Positions 23,524-35,090 of a stretch of DNA of 64,000 nt are shown here, piece by piece. How positions within the stretch are numbered: position 1 is the stretch's first letter; each line of letters begins with the position of its first letter. The stretch comes from Aquarana catesbeiana (taxonomy: Eukaryota; Chordata; Amphibia; Anura; Ranidae): contig NC_133326.1 in assembly GCF_042186555.1 (NCBI RefSeq), positions 489,477,081 through 489,541,080 on the forward strand, read 5' to 3'. A program made the position numbers and the translations under genes. The notes below the pieces were generated by a model. That model saw only the letters and a list, made by a program, of their open reading frames with translations. It was not told the origin of the DNA and did no database searches.

Positions 23524-24849
23524 TACCATATTTTTCCGTGTATAAGATGCCCCCATGTATAAGACGCCCCCCCACTTTTCCAACCCAAAATTAAGAAATC
23601 AATATTTTAAACAGGTAAAACAGAACACATTATTCAGCCTCTGTTGCATCAATGTTCTCTTCTTCATCACTAGTTCCAGACAGAATTTCTTCAACTTCTT
23701 TTGCATCACTGCTGTCTTCTGAGTCACTGTCTATATATGAGATCATCCGCAGTTCCATCCAATTCATTGCTGATTCCACATTTCTTGAAGGACTTCATAA
23801 TCACCTCTTGTTTGATGCCATACCATGAGTTTAGGACCCAATTGCAGGCCTCAGTAATGGTTGTTTTTTTCACTCTTCCTGTAGGTGTCAAGTTATCAAC
23901 TGCTTTTTGCATCTATCTACTCCATTCTTCTCTCATCAGGACTTTAAATGGCTTGTTGATTGAAACATCTAGTGGCTGTAGCTGACCTGTAAGTCCACCA
24001 GGGATAACTGCTAGGTGTGTTCACAAATCTGATGCAACCCTCTTATGCCCCGTACACACGGTCGGATTTTCCGATGGAAAATGTCCGATCGGAGCGTGTT
24101 GTCGGAAATTCCGACCGTGTGTGGGCTCCATCGGACATTTTCCCTCGGATTTTCCGACACACAAAGTTGGAGAGCAGGAGATAAAATTTTCCGACAACAA
24201 AATCCGATCGTGTCAATTCCGACCGTGTGTGGCCTGTTCCGACGCACAAAGTGCCACGCATGCTCAGAAGAAATTCCGACACGGAACAGCTCGTTCTGGT
24301 AAACTTAGTGTTCGCAATGGATACAGCACTTTCGTCACGCTGCAATGTTAAAAATGGTTGAATACAGCGCAATCTCTTCTTCTTTATAATATGACAAGAA
24401 TATAGTAGTTTTGCTGCTCATATTCACACACACTTCTCACAAACTTATTTCGCTACTATTTATCGGGATTCCCTCAATATATTTTGATTTCTCACATCTG
24501 ACAACATATTTTTGTTGTATATTTTTTTTTTTTTGGCTTTAATGTAGATTATTTTTTTGTGTTTGTATTTTTTTGAAGGGTGTTATTTTTTTGGGGGGAT
24601 TTTTATTTGTACTCCCGAAAATGTTTGTGTGTGTTTTTTGTGACAAGTTCCCACAACACCATTGATATGTTGTTCTATTTAATCTGTAGGAGATTGTTTG
24701 GTGTTGTTGTCCCTTGTTAATTTCACATTTTATGTTAGAAATGTACCTGAATCGTCACCAACAAACTGTCCTTTTTGGATGAAAACACACACAGGAGAGT
24801 ATAATTTCCCAAAAAAAACGTTATTAAGGGGTCACAACTAAACGAAGAG

Positions 24850-25110
24850 GGAGGCAATGCTGGAGAAACTGCAGAAGTGGGTGAAGCCTTGGACCCCCAG
24901 GGCAGGCATCAATTATTTAAAAGCAAAATTGGTGGCCCGAGGAGTCCTTATCTAAGGGAGGGCAGTCTGGTCCAGAAGTCCCAGAGATCCGGAAAGCAGC
25001 AGATGACATCTATGTCCCCAGGCTGTGGTCATACAAGAGACTGCAGCTTCTGTCAGACCAGACTGAACCCAGGGTCATCACTCTCTTGTCTTCCTTCCAC
25101 GCCTCCTTCC
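24850..25110 (+). pseudogene. Inverted, decayed duplicate of the MADF coding segment
   Basis: The plus strand repeats, in opposite orientation, the part of the MADF gene at 26074-25890. Shared blocks are TATTTAAAAGCAAAA, the AAAGCAGCAGATGACATCTA-type block and TATGTCCCCAGGCTGTGGT. Frameshifts break the frame. Its TTAA is not interrupted, unlike the one at 26075-26078. Confidence 0.75.
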
Positions 25111-26099
25111 ATGCAGTGGCTGTGGTGGTGGAGTTGTGGCAGCAGGAGGAGGAGGAGGATGGTCCAACTCAATGACGTCGGTCTTGGGTGTTAGTTCCCC
25201 ACTCACCCCCTTACGTAGGACTTTATACAGAAGGTCCTCACAGAGCTTGCGTTGACCCTCCTGCATGGCCTGCAGTTTTGTGGCAGCCATGCAGGCAAAG
25301 GCTCTTCAGGAGTGGGTAAGGCTCGTAGGGACGCCGAAGCCTCCTGAATGAGCCTGAACGCAGAATCCTGCACGGGACTCGGAGTCGTCTTCCTGGCTCT
25401 TTTATATGGAAGGCGGAGGGGAAGAACCTGAGATTCAGTCAGGCTGCGACTTGTCCCAGGCTTCTCCTGGCTGACACTTAGCCCCGCCTCCTCCTGGCTG
25501 CCACTAATCCCCGCCTCCTCCTGACTGCCACATTCCACAACCTCCTCCTGGCTGAGGTCTTCCTGTGTATGAAAAAGGGACATAGTTTTAGTATTGTTTT
25601 CATCAATCACACACAATTTTCACCTCCTGACTGTTGCAAATTGAATGTTAACAAATATAACAGACTATCCTTCTGAGCCCAGCATTTTTCATTCTTGTCC
25701 CAAATTTGGGTGCCCACTACTGTCTATTGATATGTAAAACACTTTTTTCAATCAGCAATTAGTGATTAATAATAACATCTATAGTAAATCTGTAGAAGAA
25801 TGCTATACCTGACTCCAGCTGGGCTCCTCTACTTCTTCCTGGCTGGAAGGCCCAGGTTGGACATCGGAAGCCTCAGCTGGGGTGGAAGGAAGAGTGGAAG
25901 GAAGGGTGGAGAGGGATTCCCTGACTTCAGTGTGGTCTGACAGAAATCGCAGTCTCTCATAGTACCACAGCCTGGGGACATAAACGTCATCTGCTGCAGC
26001 TCCGGACCTCTGGTAATCTGTGACCTTCTTGCGCTCCCTAAGATAAGTGCTCCTCAGGCCACCCATTTTTGCTTTTAACCACTTGCCGACTGCCTAACG

Positions 26100-27453
26100 C
26101 ATATATACGGCGGCAGAATGGCACGGGCAGGCAGAATCACGTACCTGTACGTGATCTGCCTCCCGCGGGTGGGGGGTCCGATCGGACCCCCCCCGGTGCC
26201 ATAGGCGGTCGGCTCTCGTTCGCGGGCGATGAGAGGTGAGGGGGAGGCCATCCATTGTTGGCCACCCCCTCCCGATCGCTCCCGGCGAATGAAAACGCTT
26301 CCTTTCCCTCTGTAATGTAAACAGAGGGAAAGGAAGTGATGTCATCCCTCCTCGAGCCGGTCTTTTCGTCCCGGCGCAGAGGAGAGAAGACATCCAAGTA
26401 AGTGCACCAACACTACACTTACAGTAGAACACGCAGGCACACTTTTCACCCCCCAGTCACCCCCCGATCACCCCCCCGATCACCCCCCTGTACCCCCTGT
26501 CACTCTGACACCAATAGCAGTTTTTTTTTTTTGCATTGGTGTCAGTTTGTGTCAGTTACAAGTGTTAGGGCAGTTAGGTTAGCCCCCTTTAGGTCTAGGG
26601 TACCCCCCTTTAGGTCCAGGGTACCCCCCTAACCCCCCCTAATAAAAGTTAACCCCTTGATTACCCCCCGTCGCCAGTGTCGCTAAGCGATCGTTTTTCT
26701 GATCGCTGTATTAGTGACACAGGTGACGCTAGTTAGGGAGGTAAGTATATAGGTTCGCTGTCAGTGTTTTATAGCGACAGGAACCCCCATATACTACCTG
26801 CTAAAGGTTTTAACCCCTTGATTGCCCCCTAGTTAACCCTTTCACCAGCGATCACCGTATAAGTGTTACGGGTGACGCTGGTTAGCTAGTTTGTTTTTTG
26901 TAGTTTATTATAGTTTATTACAGTTTATTATAGTTTATTATAGTTTTAGGGCACCCGCCGTTTATTACCTTATAAAGGTTTAACCCCCTAATTGCCCGGC
27001 AGTGATATAAGTTAAGTTTTTAGGATCTGATAAGGTCTGAGTCGCCCCAGGCAGCGTCAGGTTAGCGCCAGTACCGCAAAAACCCACGCACGCAGCATAC
27101 ACCTCCCTTAGTGCTATAGTATCTGAACGGATCGATATCTGATCCGATCAGATCTATACTCCCCAGCAGTTTAGGGTTCCCTGAAACACAGTGTTAGCGG
27201 GATCAGCCCAGATACCTGCTAGCACCTGCGTTTTGCCCCTCGGCCCAGCCCAGCCCAGCCCACCCAAGTGCAGTATCGATCGATAACTGACACTTACAAA
27301 ACACTAAGCACACATACTGCAGCGTTCGCAGAGTCAGGCCTGATCCCTGCGATCGCTAACAGTTTTTTTGTAGCATTTTGAATCAGTCGCTAACAGTCAG
27401 GAGCTTTTTTGCCTGTGAGTCTCACTAGTGTACCCCTAAATTTGGAGGCCAAA
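26100..27453. other. piggyBac 5' noncoding region
   Basis: GC-rich near the end and then full of short near-repeats such as AACCCCTTGATTGCCCC, GTGACGCTAGTTAG and TAGTTTATTA. No coding region. Presumably it includes promoter and transposase-binding sites, but none can be placed by eye. Confidence 0.5.
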
Positions 27454-29418
27454 ATGGCAAATCGAAGGTACACTAGTGAAGAGGCCTACACGTTTCTAAG
27501 TATGACAGATAGTGAAGAGGAAGTCACTCATCTGTCAAGTTCAGGCTCAGAATACGAACCTGTAGAGGACAGCGGCTCCATGACAGATAGCTCTGACGAC
27601 GGAGTTGTGGTCCCTGCTAGGGTCAGGCGTACCAGACCCCGAACTTCTTCTGTCCTTGAAGTGCAAGAACCGCAGGGCTCTCGTATGGAGCAGAGAAGTA
27701 CTAGTGCCGCTACTCCTTCTGGTGAACTGGCAAGCACCAGCGGCCTAGTACACCCTGGTCGTACATCCAGCACTGCAGTATCACGTGGTGACGTGGCGAG
27801 TCCCATAAGTGCAGTTCAAGCTGGCGAGGTGGCAAGCACAAGTAGTGTCCCGCTGCCACCAAGAAGAAGACGAACACAGGCCCGTCGTGCCCATAGTGCC
27901 CTTCCTGCTGCATTCGCCAATCCGAATTGGGAACCCACCACTTCTGCAGCACCCGTACTTCCCCCTTTCACTGGCCAACCCGGAATTCAGGTGGAAACGG
28001 TTGACTTCACGCCACTGGATTTTTATTCGCTGTTTTTCACCGAAGATCTCTATAGATCTATTGTGGACTAAAGCAATTTGTACGCTGGTCAACACATCAC
28101 CACTATTCCCCAGTCCTCCCTTGCCAGAGATTGGAGACCAATTACGGTCTCCGAATTTAAGATCTTTCTGGGCCTTTCCCTCCTCATGGGCATAACCAAA
28201 AAGAGTGAGTTGCGGTCATATTGGTCCACTGACCCAATTCACCATATGCCCGTGTTCTCTGCCTCCATGACCAGGGCACGATACGAGCAGATTTTGCGGT
28301 TCATGCACTTCAACGACAATGAACTCTGTCGTCCTCGTGGAGACCCTGCATACGATCGGCTCTACAAAATTCGGCCCCTCGTAAACCACTTCAACCAACG
28401 TTTTGCAGACTTGTTTACTCCCCATCAAGTTGTCTGCGTTGATGAGTCCCTGATTAAGTTTTCTGGCCGCTTGTCATTCAAACAGTACCTTCCCAGCAAG
28501 CGTGCCAGATACGGGGTCAAGATGTATAAGCTCTGTGACAGGGCCACAGGCTATACATGTAGATTTATGGTTTACGAGGGCAAAGATAGTCACGTAGAGC
28601 CGATAAACTGCCCTGACTACATAGGAAGTGCTGGCAAGATAGTGTGGGACTTGGTGTCACCCTTATTCGGAAAGGGATACCACTTGTACGTGGACAATTA
28701 TTATACGAGCGTGCCACTTTTTAGTCACTTGTTTGATCATCAGATTGGAGCATGTGGCACCGTGCGACCTAATCGCCGGGGCTTTCCCCAGCGGCTTGTA
28801 GAGTCCCGTCTTAGGCTGGGGGAGAGAGCCTGCTTGCAGTATAATAATTTGCTCACTATGAAGTGGAGGGACAATAAGAATGTTTTCGTTCTTACCTCCC
28901 TTCATGCAGACACGACGACCCAAATTACTACGGCGACTGTTGTTGTGGAGAAACCCCTCTGTGTCCACGAATACAACCTTAATATGGGAGGGGTGGACCT
29001 CAACGACCAGTTGTTGGCGCCGTACCTAGTTGCCCGTAAGGTCAGACGCTGGTACAAAAAAGTGTCTGTTTATTTATTTCAATTGGCTTTGCTGAATGCT
29101 CATGTGCTATACAGAGCTTCAGGACGGACTGGATCCTTCCTTAAATTCCAGGAAGAGATCGTCAGAGCCCTTCTGTATCCAGACGGTGCTCCACCTCACC
29201 TTCCCCAACCAAATGCAGTAAGCCGGCTGCATGGGAGGCATTTTCCTTATGTCCTCCAGAGTACCCCTACCCAACGAGCCCCCCAAAAAAGATGTCGTGT
29301 CTGCAGCAAGCGCGGATTTAGGCGTGACACCCGGTATTATTGTCCCTCCTGTCCTGACAATCCTGGTCTATGCATTGGTGAATGTTTTGAACGCTACCAT
29401 ACACTAGTGGAGTATTAG
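27454..29418 (+). pseudogene. piggyBac transposase with one internal stop codon
   Basis: The chosen start MANRRYTSEEAY at 27454 gives the usual acidic N-terminus (DSEEEVTHLSSSGSEYE). The frame runs to 29418, about 655 codons, broken only by TAA at 28069-28071 just before the DDE core. Catalytic blocks: CVDESLIKFSGR near 28437, LYVDNYYTSVPLF near 28685 and NMGGVDLNDQL near 28983, matching the three aspartates of piggyBac. The C-terminal cysteine-rich finger (CRVCSKRGF, YYCPSCPDNPGLC) is complete. The family excises precisely at TTAA. The rest is remarkably intact, so the stop may be recent; the two halves could also be separate frames, but a stop is simpler. Confidence 0.93.
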
Positions 29419-30789
29419 TGTAGGGTTCAGCACGGCACAGACTAGGCACACTAACACAGGGTCTCCCAAGATGCCATCGCATTTTGAGAGACCCAAACCT
29501 GGTACAGTTACAGTTAAAAGTTAAAGTTACTAAAAAAAGTGTTAAAAAAAAATAAATAAATAAATAAAAAATAAAAAAATAAAAATACAAAAAAAAAATA
29601 AAATAAAAAAAACAAAAATAGTTGTCGTTTTATTGTTCTCTCTCTCTATTCTCTCTCTATTGTTCTGCTCTTTTTTATTGTATTCTATACTGCAATGTTT
29701 TATTGTTATGTTTTTATCATGTTTGCTTTATAGGTATGCAATTTTTTTATACTTTGTTTTTTTATTGTTAACCACTTTTTTGTTTTCAGGTACGCCATTC
29801 AGCTGCAGAGCGGATTTATTTATCTTGACAGCAACAGCGTTTGCTCCCACGATATATAAAGCCGTGACTCCAGCGCTGTCGGAGGTGATTTCACCACCAC
29901 AGTTACATACTTCAGCATATATGCCGAAGCGTGGGGGCAGCAGTGGGTGGAGGAGCAATTTGCTCCTGCCTTTTGCGGGAGGATGCCCCCATGCTTCGGC
30001 ATATATAAATGGTGCATGTATGCCCATCATTAGAAGTGGGCGGATGAAGGGAGGTATTCTAATGGTGGGCATACCCACCGATCAATATCTTTTTTTCGTT
30101 CAGCCCACAGGCTGCATGAAAAAAAAGTTTACAATACAAGGACCAGCAACGTACTGGTATGTTGCTGGACTCTGAGTGGTTATACCAGAATGATGCCTGC
30201 AGGTTTAGGTATCATCTTGGTATCATTCTTTTCAGCCAGCGGTCGGCTTTCATGTAAAAGCAATCCCAGCGGCTAATTAGCCTCTAGACTGCTTTTACAA
30301 GCAGTGGGAGGGATTTCCCCCCCCCCACCGTCTTCCATGTTTTTCTCTGGCTCTCCTGGCCCAACAGGGAACCTGAGAATGCAGCCGGTGATTCGGCCAG
30401 CTGACCATAGAGCTGATCAGAGACCAGAATGGCTCCAATCATCTGTATGGCCTAAGAAACCGGAAGCTACAAGCATTTCATGACTTAGATTTCGCCGGAT
30501 GAAAACAGCGCCATTGGGAAATTGGGAAAGCATTTTATCACACCAATCTTGGTGTGGTCAGATGCTTTGAGGGCAGAGGAGAGATCTAGGGTCTAATAGA
30601 CCCCAATTTTTTCAAAAAAGAGTACCTGTCACTACCTATTGCTATCATAGGGGATATTTACATTCCCTGAGATAACAATAAAAATGATAAAAAAAAATAA
30701 AAATGAAAGGAACAGTTTAAAAATAAGATAAAAAATCAAAAAATTAATAAAGAAAAAAAAAAAAAAAAAAGCACCCCTGTCCCCCCCAG
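29419..30789. repeat. piggyBac 3' noncoding region with an inverted repeat
   Basis: It begins with an A-rich low-complexity tract (29520-29630). The stretch TTCAGCATATATGCCGAAGC at 29911 is mirrored by GCTTCGGCATATATAA ending about 30009, so 29913-30009 can form a hairpin with about 27-bp arms. GGAGCAATTTGCTCC nearby is a second small palindrome. Open frames across it show no protein motif. Confidence 0.65.
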
Positions 30790-31401
30790 CATTCTGTTGC
30801 TTCTCCTGAGTACGGGGATACCACATGTGTGAGACTTTTTGGGAGCCTAGCCGCGTACGGGACCCCGAAAACCAAGCAAAGCCTTCAGGCTTTCTAAGGG
30901 CGTACATTTTTGATTTCACTCTTCACTGCCTATCACAGTTTCGGAGGCCATGGAATGCCCAGATGGCACAAACCCCCCCCCAAATGACCCCATTTTGGAA
31001 AATAGACACCCAAAGCTATTTGCTGAGAAGTATAGTGAGTATTTTGCAAACCTCACTTTTTGGCACAAACTTTTGAAAATTGAAAAAAGAAAAAAAAAAT
31101 ATGTTTTTCTTGTCTTTCTTCATTTTCAAAAACAAATGAGAGCTGCAAAATACTCACCATGCCTCTCAGCAAATAGCTTGGGGTGTCTACTTTCCAAAAT
31201 GGGGTCATTTTGGGGGGTTTTGTGCTATCTTGGCATTTTATGGCCTTCAAAACTGTGATGGGTAGTGAGGAGTGAAATCAAAAATTAACGCTCTTAGAAA
31301 TCCTGAAGGCGGGGATTGGATTTTGGGGCCCCGTATGAAGCTAGGCACCCAAAAAGTGCCACTCATGTGGTATCCCCGTACTCAGGAGAAGCAGCAGAAT
31401 G
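30790..31401. repeat. Large inverted repeat (hairpin) inside piggyBac
   Basis: The left arm 30790-31080 is the imperfect reverse complement of 31121-31401. It starts CATTCTGTTGCTTCTCCTGA against TCAGGAGAAGCAGCAGAATG. It closes with CTTTTGAAAAT against ATTTTCAAAA around a 40-nt purine/pyrimidine loop. Arms are about 280-290 bp. The left arm is a unit of the adjacent tandem array in opposite orientation. Confidence 0.9.
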
Positions 31402-32790
31402 TATTTTGGGGTGTAATTCCACATATGCCCATGGCATGTTTGAGCAATATATCATTTAGTGACAACTTTGTGCAAAAAAAAAAAATTGTCACTTTCCCGC
31501 AACTTGTGTCAAAAAATACAATATTCCATGGACTCAACATGCCTCTCAGCAAATAGCTTGGGGTGTCTACTTTCCAAAATGGGGTCATTTGGGGGAGTTT
31601 TGTGCCATCTTGGCATTTTATGGCCTTCAAAACTGTGATAGGTAGTGAGGAGTGAAATCAAAAATGTATGCCCTTAGAAATCCTGAAGGCGGTGCTTGGT
31701 TTTCGGGGCTCCGTACGCGGCTAGGCTCCCAAAAAGTCCCACACATGTGGTATCCCCGTACTCAGGAGAAGCAGCAGAATGTATTTTGGGGAGTAATTCC
31801 ACATATGCCCATGGCATGTTTGAGCAATATATCATTTTGTGACAACTTTGTGCAAAAAAAAAAAAAAAAATTGTCACTTTCCCGCAACTTGTGTCAAAAT
31901 ATAAAATATTCCATGGACTCAACATGCCTCTCAGCAAATAGCTTGGGGTGTCTACTTTCCAAAATGGGGTCATTTGGGGGGTTTTGTGCCATCTGGGCAT
32001 TTTATGGCCTTCAAAAATGTGATAGGTAGTGAGGAGTGAAATCACAACTTTACGCCCTTAGAAATCCTGAAGGCGGTGCTGGGTTTTTGGGGCCCCGTAC
32101 GCGGCTAGGCTCCCAAAAAGTCCCACACATGTGGTATCCCCGTACTCAGGAGAATCAGCAGAATGTATTTTGGGGTGCAATTCCACATATGCCCATGGCC
32201 TGTGTGAGCAATATATCATTTAGTGACAACTTTGTGCAAAAAAAAAAAAATTGTCACATTCCCGCAACTTGTGTCAAAAAATAAAATATTCCATGGACTC
32301 AACATGCCTCTCAGCAAATAGCTTGGGGTGTCTACTTTCCAAAATGGGGTCATTTGGGGGGATTTTGTGCCATCTTGGCATTTTATGGCCTTCAAAACTG
32401 TGATAGGTAGTGAGGAGTGAAATCAAAAATGTATGCCCTTTGAAATCCTGAAGGCGGTGCTTGGTTTTCGGGGCCCCGTACGCGGCTAGGCTCCCAAAAA
32501 GTCCCACACATGTGGTATCCCCGTACTCAGGAGAAGCAGCTAAATGTATTTTGGGGTGCAATTCCACATACGCGCATGGCCTGTGTGAGCAATATATCAT
32601 TTAGTGACAACTTTTTGTAATTTTTTTTTTTTTTGTCATTATTCAATCACTTGGGACAAAAAAAATAAATATTCAATGGGTTCAACATGCCTCTCAGCAA
32701 TTTCCTTGGGGTGTCTACTTTCCAAAATGGGGTCATTTGGGGGAGTTTTATACTGCCCTGCCATTTTAGCACCTCATGAAATGACATAGG
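31121..32790. repeat. Tandem repeat, unit about 380 bp, about 4.4 copies
   Basis: The marker GCCTCTCAGCAAATAGCTTG recurs at 31161, 31541, 31926, 32306 and 32689 (the last diverged), giving spacings of 380, 385, 380 and 383. Each unit also has GGTATCCCCGTACTCAGGAG, a run of A, and CCAAAATGGGGTCATTTGGG. Length differences come mainly from the A-runs. Partial open frames recur in each unit but have no protein motif. Confidence 0.95.
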
Positions 32791-33224
32791 CAGTCATAAA
32801 ATAAAAGCTGTGTAAATTCCAGAAAATGTACCCTAGGTTGTAGACTCTATAACTTTTGCGCAAACCAATAAATATACGCTTATTGACATTTTTTTTACCA
32901 AAGACATGTGGCCGAATACATTTTGGCCTAAATGTATGACTAAAATTGAGTTTATTGGATTTTTTTTAGAACAAAAAGTAGAAAATATCATTTTTTTTCA
33001 AAATTTTCGGTCTTTTTCCATTTATAGCGCAAAAAATAAAAATGCCAGAGGTGATCAAATACCATAAAAAGAAAGCTCTATTTGTGGGAAGAAAAGGACG
33101 CAAATTTCGTTTGGGTACAGCATTGCATGACCGCGTAATTAGCAGTTAAAGCGACGCAGTGCCGAATTGTAAAAAGTGCTCTGGTCAGGAAGGGGGTAAA
33201 ACCTTCCGGGGCTGAAGTGGTTAA
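32791..33224. repeat. piggyBac right subterminal region
   Basis: It contains CTATAACTTTTGCGCAA, CCAATAAATATACGCTT, GATCAAATACCATAAAAAG and AGAAAGCTCTAT, all present in the MITE at 7102-7949. Conserved in deletion derivatives, these are candidate sequences needed in cis for movement. Confidence 0.7.
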
Positions 33225-33676
33225 ATAAGGGATGGTTGCTGTGGGGACCACCGGCGTCACCAACTCCAGCAGTTTCTCCAGCGCTGCCTGCCTCTTTTGT
33301 TTATGGTTGTAATGAGGATGTCTCACTTGCCACAGACAGGGCAGCTCCCTGTATTTGTCAATGAACAGGGGGAGGAAATTGTGGTCGTTGAACCCATCCA
33401 TTTTCTCTGCAAGACACAACACAAGACAAACCCTAATGTCAGGCCAAACTCTCCTGATCTTGTTACAATATAGGCTTCCATTTTGAAGCAGTATAGGCCC
33501 AAGTTTAGATCCTACCTTCGTTATCATGATCGGCGCCTCCGATGCTCCTTCCTCCGCTAACAGATCGTACGTAAGACGCACGCGTGTTACGCTTTATACA
33601 CACTGCGCATGCGTGTAACTCCGCCTGCCCCTGACGTTCTTTCTAGTCTATTCCCCGCCCCTTTTCGTTCGGCGCA

Positions 33677-35012
33677 GTGGGGGAAGAGCACATGGCGGAG
33701 ACACAGCAGGTGCATGCTAATTGTAGCAACGATGAGGAGGAGGAGGAAAGGGCGGATCTGGACACCTCCCGATCCAGAAGGAGATTTAAGGACTCAAATA
33801 TGTCCTTTGGGGAGATGTTGGAGATGGTCGACATCCTAGAGAAGGCCGACTATGATGGAAAGTATGGGCCTTACCCCAACCCCAATGTCAGAAAGGCCAA
33901 GATAATGGCGAAAGTGGTCAAAAGTCTGCACCGGAATTTCGGGGTACGACGATCGAAAGATCAGCTCAGGAAGCGGTGGTCGGACCTCAAATTACGAGAA
34001 CATGAGCAGTACAGAAAGATCCAGAGAGTGCTGCAAAAAAGTAAGTAGTTGTGCTGCGTTCCTATTCTTTATGTTTATTACGTTCGTGCTGCTCCATGTG
34101 CTTTTAGGAACTGTTGTACAGTTTTAAATGGCAACTTTCAGGTTCATGGGCACATTATTCGTTCGTATCAAACATTTTTCTTTCGGACTATAAAATACCA
34201 TTGTTTAGGCCATATGCATTTGGCCACCATTTTTACGCCCTATACTTGTCTTAAAAGAATTGGGTTGTGTAGATGGCTTTGTTACTAGAATGAAATGCAA
34301 ACTAGATTCTGTGTAAGGAGAGGACACTGAGCAGCTGTTTTCACATCTGGACACTGGAGCACTAGTGTGGGACACAAGAACACCATTTTTATTAGGGGGC
34401 CACACAGGTGCTCCAGTGTATACAATAGGGGGGGGGGGGGGCTACATCTGTGAAGCTTGTACCAAACAGGTAAAGTATTGCAGCTTGACAAAGGACACTG
34501 AAAATGCTACATTTTTTAACTCTGCTAAAATTGACAATTGTACCCCACTTCCAAGCAATGTTTCCTATTTCTAGTTCTGCCATCAAATATCTGTGTGCTA
34601 ATTATACCATTTTGTTTTACATAGGGGAGAATAGACTTGGAGGACACCCCTCATCCGAGGAGACCAGAGCCCCCCCCCACCTCTGGAAGAAGGGGAAATC
34701 GCCCCAACACAATCTGAGCAGGAGGAAGAAGACGTGGTGGAACTAGTCACCTCAACAGGTGAGTGTCTGCGACCACAGGCTCAGGTAAGAGATGGATGCC
34801 GTCATATTTTTGAGACCTAATTTTTTTTTGGGGTTCCTCTCTTTTTAGGTGATCGTGATGTTGTGGATCCAGATCCTTTCACATCCGAAAGTGCCCAGAT
34901 CCTGATCGGGGAGATCATGGGGTGTAATTTACAATTGGAAAACATCAAGAAAAACATCAATGATGTTATTCCAAAAAATAAAAACATCATTGATGTTTTG
35001 GGGCGAGTTTGA
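33677..35012 (+). pseudogene. Myb/SANT-like (NAIF1-like) Harbinger accessory protein, three exons
   Basis: Exon 1 (33677-34040; an in-frame ATG also at 33692) encodes an acidic start, then MSFGEMLEMVDILEKADYDG, YGPYPNPNVRKAKIMAKVV and FGVRRSKDQLRKRWSDLKL. This is the Myb/SANT-like DNA-binding domain seen in NAIF1-type proteins. The donor is GTAAGT. Exon 2 (acceptor TTTTACATAG, 34625-34758) reads SSEETRAPP in the incoming frame and PLEEGEIAPTQSEQEEEDVV in the +1 frame; the switch lies in the C-run at 34670-34680, so a slippage frameshift is likely. Exon 3 (34849-35012) ends IIDVLGRV. Splice sites are inferred. It lies head-to-head with the MADF gene, about 100 bp apart, so a shared bidirectional promoter is possible. 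Expected role: nuclear DNA-binding partner of the transposase. Confidence 0.75.
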
Positions 35013-35090
35013 AACCCCTCCAAATCACTTTCTTCTTTTGTGTGCTACAATGTGCAAAATGTTTTTGTGATTTTTCACAAAGCCAAATTT

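Larger units (their letters stand above)
26075..33224 (+). mobile_element. piggyBac transposon, 7.15 kb, nested in the Harbinger
   Basis: It starts TTAACCACTTGCCGACTGCC at 26075 and ends GGGCTGAAGTGGTTAA at 33224; TTAACCACTT is inverted at the two ends and TTAA is the target duplication. It contains a long 5' region (26100-27400), the transposase, and about 3.8 kb of 3' noncoding DNA with inverted and tandem repeats. It is unusually long for piggyBac, whose typical elements are 2-4 kb. The MITE at 7102-7949 shares both ends. The MADF frame is continuous across the TTAA once the element is ignored. Confidence 0.93.
25078..33581 (-). pseudogene. MADF-domain protein of the Harbinger, interrupted by piggyBac
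   Basis: Minus strand. A possible small 5' exon (33581-33516) is followed by GT and a TTGCAG acceptor near 33407-33412. The probable start MDGFNDHNFLPLFIDKYREL is at 33401. The MADF core (LPCLWQVRHPHYNHKQKR) runs to 33225, where the piggyBac sits. Beyond it the same frame resumes at 26074 with KAKMGGLRSTYLRERKKV, then GAAADDVYVPRLWYYERL. An exon end (CAG/GTATAG) lies at 25809. After an intron, an acceptor at about 25563 opens an exon rich in SQEE repeats. A proline-rich end (HPPPPPAATTPPPQP) follows after a frameshift near 25290. MADF proteins bind DNA; in Harbingers an accessory DNA-binding protein commonly brings the transposase to DNA. Confidence 0.75.

Noticed and set aside
26094..26632. 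Overlapping arginine/proline-rich frames near the piggyBac left end
   Set aside because: GC-rich noncoding terminus; frames on both strands overlap and none has a motif.
29633..30175. 180-codon frame with hydrophobic start
   Set aside because: Lies in low-complexity T-rich piggyBac 3' sequence and a hairpin; the hydrophobic start reflects T-rich codons.
31272..32600. Repeated open frames of 80-125 codons
   Set aside because: Each is the same part of the 380-bp tandem repeat; interrupted by A-runs of varying length, no protein features.
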